Source of the DNA: Mycobacterium sp. SMC-4
GTDB taxonomy: Bacteria > Actinomycetota > Actinomycetes > Mycobacteriales > Mycobacteriaceae
Length of the DNA: 64,000 nt
Assembly (NCBI RefSeq): GCF_025263265.1
Contig: NZ_CP079869.1
Span: 2,294,001 to 2,358,000 of the forward strand
Direction of reading: 5' to 3'
Part shown: positions 42,953 through 51,322 of the stretch, in pieces
How positions within the stretch are numbered: position 1 is the first letter of the stretch
Layout of the letters: each line of letters opens with the position of its first letter
Notes under the pieces: model-generated
What the model was told of the DNA's origin: nothing
The model's database searches: none
The model's input: the letters and a program-made list of their open reading frames with translations, nothing else
Made by a program: the position numbers and the translations under genes

Positions 42953-43741
42953 ATGAAGAAGAAGAGCGACGCGCCCGCCGGCTCCGGCGAGGAACTCGAG
43001 ATTGTCGACGCCGAGTTGGAGATGCCCGGTACCTGGCAGCAGCGCACCATCGAGCGTCGGCTCAGCGCGGCGAGAGCACGGGCTCTCGCGCGCAGCTCCC
43101 GGTTCCTGGCCACTGCACTGGAATTGATCGAGGAATCGGGACGCGCCGACTTCACCATCCAGAACCTCATCGACCGGTCCAACCTGAGCCTGCGTGCCTT
43201 CTATCAGCACTTCGCCGGCAAGGAAGAATTGCTGTTGGCGCTCTATGAGAACGTCACCAGCCAGTTCACCGAGAGTATCCGACACGAGGTCGCCGCGGCC
43301 GAGGGCCCGATGGAACAACTCGAAGCCTTCTGTCGAGGCTTCCTGTCGCGCGCCGAGTCCTCCGAGACGGTCGGCGGCCGGGTCATGACGATCTACAACC
43401 TCAGCCTGGAGATCGAGCGACCGGCCGATTTCGCGAAGATTTGGGAACCACATCAGAAGCTGTTGACGAAGATCCTCACCTCATGCTCACGCGCCGGATT
43501 GGTGCGCAAGGATCTCACTCCGGCTCAGCTGACCACGCTCCTGAACTCGACGCTGACTGCGCTTGCCCAGATCGGGGTTTTCCATCTGGGGGCCAAGGGT
43601 GCGGAGTTGACCGAGGATCAGTTGTGGGCTTGGTGCAAACAGGCGGTCAGCCCGCCCGTCGAGGTCAAGCCCAGAGCCGCGGCGAAAACCGCCGCGCCAC
43701 GGTCGACATCGACCCGCCGGGCCAAAAAGATGACGGGTTAG
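42953..43741 (+). CDS. TetR-family transcriptional regulator 2
   Basis: 262-residue paralogue of TetR 1. Leader MKKKSDAPAGSGEELEIVDA is acidic and differs; the core RTIERRLSAARARALARSS, DFTIQNLIDRSNLSLRAFYQHF, ENVTSQFTESIRHEVAAAEGP, and WAWCKQAVSPP tracks TetR 1 nearly residue for residue. C-terminus is rich in Ala/Arg/Lys (TRRAKKMTG). Identical recognition helix means both probably bind the same operator. Rightward, with the sORF/DapB-like/nitroreductase group following at 43818. Confidence 0.9.
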   Translation: MKKKSDAPAGSGEELEIVDAELEMPGTWQQRTIERRLSAARARALARSSRFLATALELIEESGRADFTIQNLIDRSNLSLRAFYQHFAGKEELLLALYENVTSQFTESIRHEVAAAEGPMEQLEAFCRGFLSRAESSETVGGRVMTIYNLSLEIERPADFAKIWEPHQKLLTKILTSCSRAGLVRKDLTPAQLTTLLNSTLTALAQIGVFHLGAKGAELTEDQLWAWCKQAVSPPVEVKPRAAAKTAAPRSTSTRRAKKMTG

Positions 43742-43792
43742 CTGGTGACGTCGTAGTTCCCGACGGCTGTCGGAAACGTGACTCTCCTCAAA

Positions 43793-43810
43793 TGAGAGGA
43801 TATATTCTCA
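43793..43810. promoter_or_regulatory. Palindromic operator candidate, site j
   Basis: TGAGAGG-ATAT-ATTCTCA, 7-bp arms with two mismatches and a 4-bp spacer, between TetR 2 and the following rightward genes (first possible start codon at 43818). Same architecture as sites b and c. Confidence 0.6.
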
Positions 43811-43817
43811 GGGGCCG

Positions 43818-43934
43818 ATGAAAGGACCCCGCCGCATGCACTCCGCAGCCCTGGAAACCTGGGACGCCGTCAACCACCGTGACCAACCCCCAAACGTCTA
43901 CACCCGCAAGACGGCGGTGCCCAGTGGTCGATGA
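43818..43934 (+). CDS. Possible small ORF (38 aa) ahead of the DapB-like gene
   Basis: ATG at 43818 has AGGGG three bases upstream, overlapping the edge of site j. The 38-residue product (MKGPRRMHSAALETWDAV ... AVPSGR) is basic, without known motifs. It ends 11 bases inside the next gene if that starts at GTG 43924. It could be a leader peptide, a real small protein or chance; I see no family. Confidence 0.35.
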   Translation: MKGPRRMHSAALETWDAVNHRDQPPNVYTRKTAVPSGR

Positions 43935-45033
43935 TCCCCAGCACCGCGTGATCCTCTGGGGTCCGGGACAGGTCGGAGTCGGCGCACTGCGGGCCGTCAT
44001 CGCGCATCCCGGTCTCGAACTCGCTGGCGTCATCGTGCACTCCGAAACCAAGGACGGAAAAGACGCCGGTGAGCTGTGCGGGATGCCGCACACCGGTGTG
44101 ATCGCCACCCGAGACGTCGACGCGGCGCTGGCCGTCGACGCCGACGTCGTCGCGTTCTTCGCTTCCGGGGACTATCGCTATCACGAGGCTGCAGTGGATG
44201 TCGCGCGTTGTCTGCGTGCCGGCAAGAACGTGGTTTGCACGTCACTGGTCCCGTTGTGTTATCCGCCGGCCGCAGACACCGAGACCGTCAGGCTGCTTGA
44301 GGATGCATGCCGGGCGGGAGGCACCAGCCTGTTCAACAGCGGTGTGGACCCGGGCTGGGCCAACGATGTCATCCCGTTGGTCATGTCGGGCTTCAGCAGC
44401 TGGGTCGACACCGTCACGACACAGGAGATCCTCGACTACGGCGGCATCAACCAGCCCGAGATCATGTTCGATTTCATGGGCTTCGGACATCCGCCCGACC
44501 ACCCCGCACCCCTGCTGGACCGACAGCGCCTGGCCGCTCTGTGGGCGCCGGTGGTCCACCTGGTAGCCGACGGTCTGGGACTGCCCCTGGATCGGGTCGA
44601 TACCGATATCGAACCGTGGCTGGCGACCGAACGCTACGAGGTGGCGTCGGGTTGGGTCGAGAAGGGCACGATGGGAGCAATGCGGTTCCGGCTGGCCGGA
44701 GTCGTCGACGGCGAAGAGCGCGTCATCCTCGAGCACTTCACCCGGATGGGGGAGCAGTCCGCGCCGGACTGGCCCCGCCACCCTTCGCCGCACGGCGGCT
44801 ACCGGGTCATCGTCGAGGGCATGCCGACCTACACGGTGGACATCGAGATGCACGGCCGCGGAAGCAATCTGCGGGGGTTGACCTATGCGACCGTCATGCG
44901 CGAGCTGAACGCCATTCCGGCCGTGGTGGCCGCGGAGCCCGGTCTGCTGTCCACACTCGATCTACCGGTGATCACCGGCCCGATGCGGGGCGGGCGATGG
45001 CAGGGAGTGCTGCCGCGGTCGGTGGACGCGTGA
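43924..45033 (+). CDS. DapB-fold NAD(P)-dependent dehydrogenase (diaminopentanoate dehydrogenase-like)
   Basis: About 369-residue protein of the dihydrodipicolinate-reductase-like group that includes 2,4-diaminopentanoate dehydrogenase. RVILWGPGQVGVGALRAV is the Rossmann GxGxxG-type loop; SGDYRYHEAAVDVARCLRAGKNVVCTS, GTSLFNSGVDPGWANDVIPL and the GYRVIVEGMPTYTVDIEMHG C-terminal part are typical. Start could be GTG 43924, or GTG 43879 with 15 more residues. Stop overlaps the nitroreductase GTG by four bases. Exact substrate unknown; many environmental mycobacteria hold several paralogues. Confidence 0.8.
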   Translation: MVDDPQHRVILWGPGQVGVGALRAVIAHPGLELAGVIVHSETKDGKDAGELCGMPHTGVIATRDVDAALAVDADVVAFFASGDYRYHEAAVDVARCLRAGKNVVCTSLVPLCYPPAADTETVRLLEDACRAGGTSLFNSGVDPGWANDVIPLVMSGFSSWVDTVTTQEILDYGGINQPEIMFDFMGFGHPPDHPAPLLDRQRLAALWAPVVHLVADGLGLPLDRVDTDIEPWLATERYEVASGWVEKGTMGAMRFRLAGVVDGEERVILEHFTRMGEQSAPDWPRHPSPHGGYRVIVEGMPTYTVDIEMHGRGSNLRGLTYATVMRELNAIPAVVAAEPGLLSTLDLPVITGPMRGGRWQGVLPRSVDA

Positions 45034-45686
45034 GCAAGGGAACGGTTCCGCCGGTCTCGGATGACCTGTGGACCGTTATGAGCTCGGCTACCGCGGTGCG
45101 TCGCTATCGTGACGAACCGGTCCCCGACGAGGTGCTGCACAGGTGTCTTCAAGCGGCGACGTGGGCGCCCTCGGGCGGCAACCAGCAGCCGTGGAGATTC
45201 ATCGTGCTCAACGCACCGGAACTGCGCTGCGTGATCACCTCGGCGGCGCACCGGACCTGGGAGGTGATGAAGGATTTCTACCGGCTGTCCGACCCTGCCG
45301 AGACCGACGATGATCCGAAATCGCGCACCATACGAACGATGGCAGAGCATATGCGAATCGGCGGCCACGCACCGGCGATGGTGCTGTTCTGTGTCCAACC
45401 GCAGCGCGGGACAACCGAACTCCAACAGGGCGGTTCGATCTTTCCGGCAGTACAGAACTTCCTGCTGGCGGCGCGCGCGCAGGGCCTGGGTGCGGCCATC
45501 ACACTCTGGCAGGATTCCTGCGACGCCCAACTGCGCGAGCTGGTCGGCATACCGGAGGACTGGAAGATCGCGACACTGCTGACCCTCGGATGGCCCCGTG
45601 GTGGGCACCGCGCCGTGCGGCGGAAGCCCTTGAGCGAGGTGGCTGCGCTGGACCAGTGGGACCGTCCCTGGCTGGCGTCGCCTTGA
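45030..45686 (+). CDS. Nitroreductase-family FMN protein
   Basis: 218-residue nitroreductase. MSSATAVRRYRDEPVPDEVLHRCLQAATWAPSGGN (Arg residues and the APSGGNQQPW segment contact FMN), IGGHAPAMVLFCV, QNFLLAARAQGLGAAITLW and the closing GWPRGGHRAVRRKPLSEV. Uses FMN and NAD(P)H; family acts on nitro groups, quinones or enones. GTG 45030 overlaps the preceding stop by four bases, so it is co-translated with the DapB-like gene. Convergent with modC, whose stop is 10 bases away. Confidence 0.88.
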   Translation: MSKGTVPPVSDDLWTVMSSATAVRRYRDEPVPDEVLHRCLQAATWAPSGGNQQPWRFIVLNAPELRCVITSAAHRTWEVMKDFYRLSDPAETDDDPKSRTIRTMAEHMRIGGHAPAMVLFCVQPQRGTTELQQGGSIFPAVQNFLLAARAQGLGAAITLWQDSCDAQLRELVGIPEDWKIATLLTLGWPRGGHRAVRRKPLSEVAALDQWDRPWLASP

Positions 45687-45696
45687 CACTGGGCCG

Positions 45697-46803
45697 TCAG
45701 ACCGGCCAAGAGTCCGACCCCGGCTGATACGGGTCGGTGCGGTGCAGCTCGACCTCTTGGGATTTCACCGCGAAGTAGACCGCCTTACCCGGCTGCAGGT
45801 CGAGATCAGCAGCGGCTGCGGGCGTGATGTCGGCCGCCAGCCCGGTGCCACCGTCGGGTTGTTCCTCGCCGCGGATCCGTACCACCGATCCGTGGACATC
45901 CATCTCGGCGATCGTGACGGCGAAGACATTGCGCGGGCTGCCGTGCGGTAGATCGAGATGAACCGCCACCGCGCTCGGCCGAAACAAAGCCACTGCCGGC
46001 GCCCCGGTCTCGACATCTCCGGTTCCGCTGAGGGCGGCACCCCTGGCCGTCCTGATCACCCCCGGCCCGCTCACCGTGCCCGGTATCAGATTCACCCCGG
46101 CCATCCGCGCGGCGAAATCGCTACGCGGGACCGTCAAAACCCTTCGTACCGAGCCACTCTCGACAACATTGCCGCCGTCTATGACGATCGCCGTATCTGC
46201 GATGGCCAGTGCATCGACGAGATCATGGGTGACCAGAACCGTAGTGCGGCGGCCATCGCGTAAGACCGTGCGCAACAACCGCCGCAACGGCGGTGCCACA
46301 GACACATCGAGCGCGGCCAGCGGTTCGTCGAGCAGCAGCACCCTCGGTTCGGTGGCCAGAGCGCGGGCGAGGGCGACCCGTTGGGCCTGTCCGCCGGAGA
46401 GCTGTGCCGGTCGGCGGTGGGCCAGGTCGGCGGCGTCGACGGCCTCGAGCCAGCGTCGGGCCGTTGCGCGCGCGGTCGCTCGTGACTGTCGGGCGCATCG
46501 CGGTCCGTAGGCGACGTTGGAGAGCACATTCATATGCGGGAACAACAGCGGCCGCTGGGACAGCATCGCCACACCGCGAGCATGAACCGGAACGAACGTG
46601 GCCGTTTCGGTGTCGGTGAGTACCTCCGAACCCAGCGTCACACGGCCCAAGTCCGGACGAACCAACCCCGAAATCACCTGCAACAAAGTGGACTTGCCGG
46701 CCCCGTTGGGGCCGAGCACGGCAAGCACCTCACCGTCGTCGAGCGTTACGTCCACGTCGAGGCCGCGGTCTGCCACCTGTGCCCGCACCTGCAGACCGCT
46801 CAC
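45697..46803 (-). CDS. modC: Molybdate ABC transporter ATP-binding protein
   Basis: 368-residue ABC ATPase. Walker [10 protein letters not shown] (31-39), signature [12 protein letters not shown], Walker [13 protein letters not shown], then a C-terminal TOBE/Mop domain ([20 protein letters not shown]) that is typical of ModC. Powers molybdate import with ModB. Starts four bases inside modB. Last gene of the leftward regulator-modA-modB-modC operon. Convergent with the nitroreductase. Confidence 0.93.
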   Translation of the reverse strand: MSGLQVRAQVADRGLDVDVTLDDGEVLAVLGPNGAGKSTLLQVISGLVRPDLGRVTLGSEVLTDTETATFVPVHARGVAMLSQRPLLFPHMNVLSNVAYGPRCARQSRATARATARRWLEAVDAADLAHRRPAQLSGGQAQRVALARALATEPRVLLLDEPLAALDVSVAPPLRRLLRTVLRDGRRTTVLVTHDLVDALAIADTAIVIDGGNVVESGSVRRVLTVPRSDFAARMAGVNLIPGTVSGPGVIRTARGAALSGTGDVETGAPAVALFRPSAVAVHLDLPHGSPRNVFAVTIAEMDVHGSVVRIRGEEQPDGGTGLAADITPAAAADLDLQPGKAVYFAVKSQEVELHRTDPYQPGSDSWPV

Positions 46804-47609
46804 AACGCACCTCGTAACCGCCGGCCGCCGGCAGCGATCACCACAATCACCGCGACCGCGATGAGCAGGACCGACAGCGCCACCGCGGCGTCGGGATCGG
46901 TCTCGCGCTGCAGGTAGATCTCCAGCGGCAGTGTCCGGGTGACGCCCTGCAGGGAGCCGGCGAACGTCAGCGTCGCACCGAATTCGCCGAGCGAGCGCGC
47001 GAAGGCCAGCACGGCCCCGGAGACCAGCCCAGGTAACACCAGCGGCAGCGTCACCGTTCGCAGGACAGTCGTCGGGCGAGCCCCGAGGGTGGCAGCAATC
47101 TGCTCATAGTGGGATCCGGCAGAGCGCAGCGCACCCTCGAGGCTGACCACCAGGAACGGTAGTGAGACGAAGGACTGCGCGAGCACCACCGCGGCCGTCG
47201 TGAAGGCGATCGAGATGCCGAGCAATTCCAGTTCGCGCCCGAGTAGTCCCTGCCGGCCGAACGTGTACAGTAGCGCGATGCCGCCGACGACAGGAGGCAG
47301 CACCAGGGGCAGCAAGATCAGCGGGCGTAGCGCGGCAACGACACGGAATCGACTGTGCGCCAGTACCAGCGCCATCGGCACGCCCAGCACGACGCATATC
47401 GCAGTGCTTGCCGAGGCGGTCTTGAGGCTCAGCAGCAACGCAGCCCTCGAGGATTCCGAGGTGACCAGCGGGACGAACTGCGGCCAATCGATCCGCGACA
47501 TGATCGCCAGCAGCGGCAGGATGACGAACAGCGCTGCTGCGGCGGCAGGGAGGTAAATCCATGCCGGCAGTCCCACCGGGGCGGGTCCGATTGCCCGGCG
47601 CACGATCAT
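46800..47609 (-). CDS. modB: Molybdate ABC transporter permease
   Basis: 269-residue inner-membrane permease with five or six hydrophobic segments ([84 protein letters not shown]). The cytoplasmic EAA loop that meets ModC is [26 protein letters not shown]. Starts four bases inside modA and overlaps modC. No unusual feature. Confidence 0.93.
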   Translation of the reverse strand: MIVRRAIGPAPVGLPAWIYLPAAAAALFVILPLLAIMSRIDWPQFVPLVTSESSRAALLLSLKTASASTAICVVLGVPMALVLAHSRFRVVAALRPLILLPLVLPPVVGGIALLYTFGRQGLLGRELELLGISIAFTTAAVVLAQSFVSLPFLVVSLEGALRSAGSHYEQIAATLGARPTTVLRTVTLPLVLPGLVSGAVLAFARSLGEFGATLTFAGSLQGVTRTLPLEIYLQRETDPDAAVALSVLLIAVAVIVVIAAGGRRLRGAL

Positions 47610-48364
47610 GGAACTGCGAAACCTGCTGCGCTCAAGACGCTTCGACCATCCGCACCGGTGACGACGTCGAGGAACTTCTCCGCACCGGCGCCGTTGGACG
47701 CTTGAGTCAGTACGGCGATGGGATAGGTGTTGATTCCGGTGCTGGATTCGGGGAACGGAACTTCGGTGACCCTGTCACCGGCCGAATGCGCATCGGTGAC
47801 GTACACCAGGCCGGCGTCTGCCTGCCCCGACGTGACTTTGCCCAGGACGTCGGTGACGGCGGACTCCTCGCTGACCGGGGTGAGCGTGACGCCAGTGGCC
47901 TGCTCGATTCTCTCGGTAGCCGACCCGCAGGGGACCTGGGGCGCGCACACGACCACCCGTGTCCCTGGCTGGGCAAGATCGGCAAATCCACTGATGCGCT
48001 TCGGGTTTCCTGGTGAGGTGATGATGGTCAGGGTGTTGGTCGCGAAGTCGACGGGGGTGCCGGCCACCAGGCCGGCGTCGACGGCCTTCTGCATGTTCCT
48101 GGTGTCTGCAGCGGCGAAGACATCGGCACGGGCGCCTTGGGTGAGCTGGGCGACCAGGTCAGAGGATCCGCCGAAGTTGAATATCACCGTCGTTCCCGGA
48201 CTGCGATTCTCGAATTGCCTACCCAGCTCGGTGAAGGTCGCTGTGAGCGACGCTGCGGCGAACACCGTCACCGTGTCGCTCTGAGGATCGTCGGGTGATG
48301 CACACCCGGCCGAGGTCATCGTGGCGAGCGCGATCCCTACGCACAATCGCGAAGTCGATCTCAC
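47606..48364 (-). CDS. modA: Molybdate-binding lipoprotein
   Basis: 252-residue periplasmic-type binding protein. N-terminal lipoprotein signal [20 protein letters not shown] with lipidated Cys at position 21; then [54 protein letters not shown] and [15 protein letters not shown], all standard ModA. Binds molybdate outside the membrane and hands it to ModB. GTG start overlaps the stop of the regulator gene. Confidence 0.94.
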   Translation of the reverse strand: MRSTSRLCVGIALATMTSAGCASPDDPQSDTVTVFAAASLTATFTELGRQFENRSPGTTVIFNFGGSSDLVAQLTQGARADVFAAADTRNMQKAVDAGLVAGTPVDFATNTLTIITSPGNPKRISGFADLAQPGTRVVVCAPQVPCGSATERIEQATGVTLTPVSEESAVTDVLGKVTSGQADAGLVYVTDAHSAGDRVTEVPFPESSTGINTYPIAVLTQASNGAGAEKFLDVVTGADGRSVLSAAGFAVP

Positions 48365-48768
48365 GAAGCACCCTGCGCTGTCTCAACGATCACCGTCGTT
48401 GCCTTGACAACAGCCACGGCGATGACGCCGGGCTGCAGACCGAGCGCGCTGACCGACTCAGTGCTCATCAGAGACACCACCGTGAAGGGCCCGCACTGAA
48501 GCTGGACCTCGCTCATCACGGTGTCCGCCGTGACCTTCGTGACAAGGCCGACGAAGCGGTTGCGCGCCGAGCTACCGACACCGAGGGGATCTGGGGGTGC
48601 CGCGGCGTGCTCGCGCGCGAAGTGTGCCAACACATCGCCGGCGATGACCTTTCGGCCCGACTCGTCCTTGGCAGCCGCCAGCGTGCCACTGTCGATCCAC
48701 CGGCGCACGGTGTCGTCACTGACCCCCAAGAGCAATGCCGCGTCTCTGATTCTGATCGCCGGAACCAT
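48361..48768 (-). CDS. HTH plus Mop/TOBE-domain molybdate-responsive regulator
   Basis: 135-residue two-domain protein: an N-terminal excisionase/MerR-like helix-turn-helix (AIRIRDAALLLGVSDDTVRRWIDSG) and a C-terminal Mop domain (RNRFVGLVTKVTADTVMSEV ... TESVSALGLQPGVIAVAVVKATTV) that binds oxyanions. This replaces a classic ModE. The ATG at 48768 with GGAGGG upstream is preferred over the one seven codons earlier. Translationally coupled with modA by a four-base overlap. Probably represses the operon when molybdate is plentiful. Confidence 0.85.
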   Translation of the reverse strand: MVPAIRIRDAALLLGVSDDTVRRWIDSGTLAAAKDESGRKVIAGDVLAHFAREHAAAPPDPLGVGSSARNRFVGLVTKVTADTVMSEVQLQCGPFTVVSLMSTESVSALGLQPGVIAVAVVKATTVIVETAQGAS

Positions 48769-48774
48769 GACCCT

Positions 48775-48827
48775 CCGTATACTCCGCAAGTACGGACTGA
48801 AAAGGGTAGCTTATCCGCAAAAGCGGA
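48775..48827. promoter_or_regulatory. Inverted repeats upstream of the mod operon
   Basis: CCGTA-N11-TACGG (48775-48795) overlaps the ribosome site of the regulator. TCCGC-AAAA-GCGGA (48814-48827) lies just after the DUF4032 stop. The first may be the operator of the HTH-Mop regulator; the second could be a weak terminator or a further half-site (both contain TCCGCAA). Confidence 0.4.
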
Positions 48828-48834
48828 GATAGAG

Positions 48835-50100
48835 CTACTCGTCGTCCTCGCTGAGGACAGCGAACGGTTCGGTTGGGATCTCCACCACCAGCAGTTGAGC
48901 GGCCGATTCATCAGGAACGGATTTGCGGGTCAGCGCTTGCAGCGCGCGCTCCGTGCCGACGTCGTGTCCCTCCTGTTCGGACAGTAACCACCGCACCTCG
49001 AGCAGATCGCAATATGCCTGGATCGGTGATCCCGTGCGACCGACCGCCTCGTGGGCGCGGTGCATCATCGGTGTCGCGACCTCGATCATCCACAGCTGAG
49101 CCGCTGTGCGCAGGTCGACGTCGTAACCCGCTTCGCGAGAGAGCTGGCCGCGATAGGCATGCAGATCACCCAACAGGATGCGCGCCTGACCCTCACCGAC
49201 GTCGAGCCCGGCCAGCCGCCGCAACTCGGTGGCGTGGTAACGGCGGTCGCCCACCGCAACATGGAGACGCAATTCGTCGGTGCCCGAGGAGACCGGCTGT
49301 AGCGACACCTCGTCGACGGCGAAACCGAGATCGTTGAGCTTGCGGATGGTTCCCTCCACCCGGTAGCGGTCGGAGAACCCGAACGTCGGTTTGGCGTGCA
49401 GCAGCTCCCAGAGCTGTTCGTAACGTTCGCGCAGTCCGAGTGCTTCTTGGATGAAGGCCGGCGACAGTTCTTCCCTGTCGAGACTGGCCGCCACATCCAT
49501 CAGCCCAGCCGCCACGTTCTCCACGGTGATGTCGATGTCCTGAAGCCGTTGGCCTTCCGACAAGCTGGGATGGACTTCGCTGGTCTCTGCGTCGACCAGG
49601 AACGCCTGCAGCACTTGACCGTCGCGAACGAACAGGGTGTTGGCCAGCGAACAGTCGCCCCAGAACACGCCGTGCCGGTGCAGCTCCACCAGCAGCGTGG
49701 CCATCGCGTCAAAGAGCCGGGCGCGATGCTTGGGAGCGTCGGGTGGTAGCCGCATGAACAACCGCCGGTACTGCCAGGACGAGTCGAGGTAGCGGGTCAG
49801 CAGGATCGCCGTGTCGAACTCGCGCTGGATGACCACCCCGGCCGGCCGCACCGCGTTGAGCCCGATCGCCTCCAGGCGACTGAGCACGTCATACTCGCGG
49901 GCGGCGATGCGGGCTGGAAGCTCCTTGAGTGCCCACAGCGCTTCGTCGGACTCGACGAACTTGACCAGGTGTCGGCTCGGCCCTACCGGCAGATCGCGCA
50001 CCGCGACGTCTGGTTCGGCCCACTCGGCCAACGGCCGCTCCCACGGCAGTGCCACCAGCCCGGGGTGTGGGGCCCGCAGCCGCAGCTCGGGAGCGGCCAT
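48835..50100 (-). CDS. DUF4032 protein with kinase-like fold
   Basis: 421-residue protein. The N-terminal half has a protein-kinase/WaaP-like core: KFVESDEALWALKELP (Lys, Glu), VELHRHGVFWGDCSLANTLF (HxxGxxxGDxxxxN) and AFLVDAETSEVHP (D-A-E in place of DFG). The C-terminal part is DUF4032. The ATG at 50100 sits 10 bases after the ATPase stop, so it belongs to the sugar-importer operon. Function unknown; I infer a kinase-like or sugar-phosphotransfer activity linked to the imported sugar. Confidence 0.78.
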   Translation of the reverse strand: MAAPELRLRAPHPGLVALPWERPLAEWAEPDVAVRDLPVGPSRHLVKFVESDEALWALKELPARIAAREYDVLSRLEAIGLNAVRPAGVVIQREFDTAILLTRYLDSSWQYRRLFMRLPPDAPKHRARLFDAMATLLVELHRHGVFWGDCSLANTLFVRDGQVLQAFLVDAETSEVHPSLSEGQRLQDIDITVENVAAGLMDVAASLDREELSPAFIQEALGLRERYEQLWELLHAKPTFGFSDRYRVEGTIRKLNDLGFAVDEVSLQPVSSGTDELRLHVAVGDRRYHATELRRLAGLDVGEGQARILLGDLHAYRGQLSREAGYDVDLRTAAQLWMIEVATPMMHRAHEAVGRTGSPIQAYCDLLEVRWLLSEQEGHDVGTERALQALTRKSVPDESAAQLLVVEIPTEPFAVLSEDDE

Positions 50101-50110
50101 CGCCGTACGT

Positions 50111-51319
50111 TCAGCCGGTCGTGGCGGCGTGACGTCCGCGCGATTCGGCAACCCGCGTCAGGTTCTCACCTGTCTGCGGGTCGAAGAGGTGCAGACGCTC
50201 GGCGTCGAGCCACAGCGTCGCGGTGTCGCCGGCGCTGATCCTGCTCATCGGATCCAGTTCGACGACGATCTGGGTGCGCAGCTGTTCGCTGTCGAGATCC
50301 TTGGCAAGTTGGTCGAGTTGAGCGGAGATGTCGGCCGAGGCTTCGAAGGGCACAAAAGCGTACTGTTCGTTGCCCAGCCACTCGGTGACATCGACGGTAA
50401 CGTCGAACGTGACGCCGCGGTCTCTCTTTGCGGCGTCGACGAATTCAGCGTCTTCGAAGGCGCCGGGCCGAATTCCGGCGATGTAGACCGCCCCGTCCTT
50501 GCCCTCGCCGAGAGCTGCGCGCCACTCGTCGCGAAGCGGAATGGTGGCAAAGGGCAACTCGACCCGATCGCCGGTGACCCGCGCCGGAACGAAGTTCATC
50601 GGAGGTGACCCGATGAATCCCGCGACGAACAGGTTGACGGGTTGGTCGTAGAGTTCCCGCGGGCTCGCAACTTGTTGCAAAATGCCCTTTTTCAGGACGG
50701 CAACCCGATCTCCGAGGGTCATCGCCTCGGTCTGGTCATGGGTGACGTAGACGGTGGTGACCCCCAGCTTGCGCTGCAGCCGCAGGATCTCGGTGCGCAT
50801 CTGGCCGCGCAGCTTGGCGTCGAGGTTCGACAGTGGCTCGTCGAACAGGAATGCGTCGGCCTCGCGGACGATGGCGCGGCCCATCGCAACTCGTTGACGT
50901 TGTCCGCCGGACAGGTTGGCCGGTTTACGGTCCAGATGTTCCCCGAGCTCCAGGGTGTTGGCCGCATCGCTGACGCGCTTGCGGATCTCCTCGTCGGAGA
51001 GCTTGCCCGCCAACCGCAACGGGAACGCGATGTTCTCGAATACCGACAAATGTGGGTACAGCGCGTAATTCTGGAACACCATCGACAGGTTGCGGTCCCG
51101 GGGAGCCTTGTCGTTGACCCGCTTGTCACCGATCAACATGTCACCCGATGTGATGTCCTCCAGTCCGACGATCATCCGCAGCAACGTCGACTTTCCGCAC
51201 CCTGACGGGCCGACCAGGATCATGAACTCGCCGTCGGCGATGTCGAGACTGACGTCGTTGACGGCCGGGAAGCCGTCTCCGTACTTCTTGACGATGTTGC
51301 GCATCGTGATTGCTGCCAT
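50111..51319 (-). CDS. Sugar ABC transporter ATP-binding protein (SugC/MsmK-like)
   Basis: 402-residue MalK-type ATPase. Walker A GPSGCGKST (37-45), signature ANLSGGQRQRVAMGR, Walker B DAFLFDEPLSNLDAK, then C-terminal OB domains (NFVPARVTGDRVELP and NEQYAFVPF). Drives the importer with two permeases. Similar to SugC of the trehalose importer but diverged at the C-terminus, so I do not assign the symbol. Three bases after the MalG-type permease. The membrane location is implied by partners only. Confidence 0.9.
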   Translation of the reverse strand: MAAITMRNIVKKYGDGFPAVNDVSLDIADGEFMILVGPSGCGKSTLLRMIVGLEDITSGDMLIGDKRVNDKAPRDRNLSMVFQNYALYPHLSVFENIAFPLRLAGKLSDEEIRKRVSDAANTLELGEHLDRKPANLSGGQRQRVAMGRAIVREADAFLFDEPLSNLDAKLRGQMRTEILRLQRKLGVTTVYVTHDQTEAMTLGDRVAVLKKGILQQVASPRELYDQPVNLFVAGFIGSPPMNFVPARVTGDRVELPFATIPLRDEWRAALGEGKDGAVYIAGIRPGAFEDAEFVDAAKRDRGVTFDVTVDVTEWLGNEQYAFVPFEASADISAQLDQLAKDLDSEQLRTQIVVELDPMSRISAGDTATLWLDAERLHLFDPQTGENLTRVAESRGRHAATTG

Positions 51320-51322
51320 GGG

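Noticed and set aside
44307..45029. N-terminal extension of the nitroreductase
   Set aside because: Lies in another frame of the DapB-like gene; the GTG at 45030 with a four-base overlap gives a normal-length enzyme.
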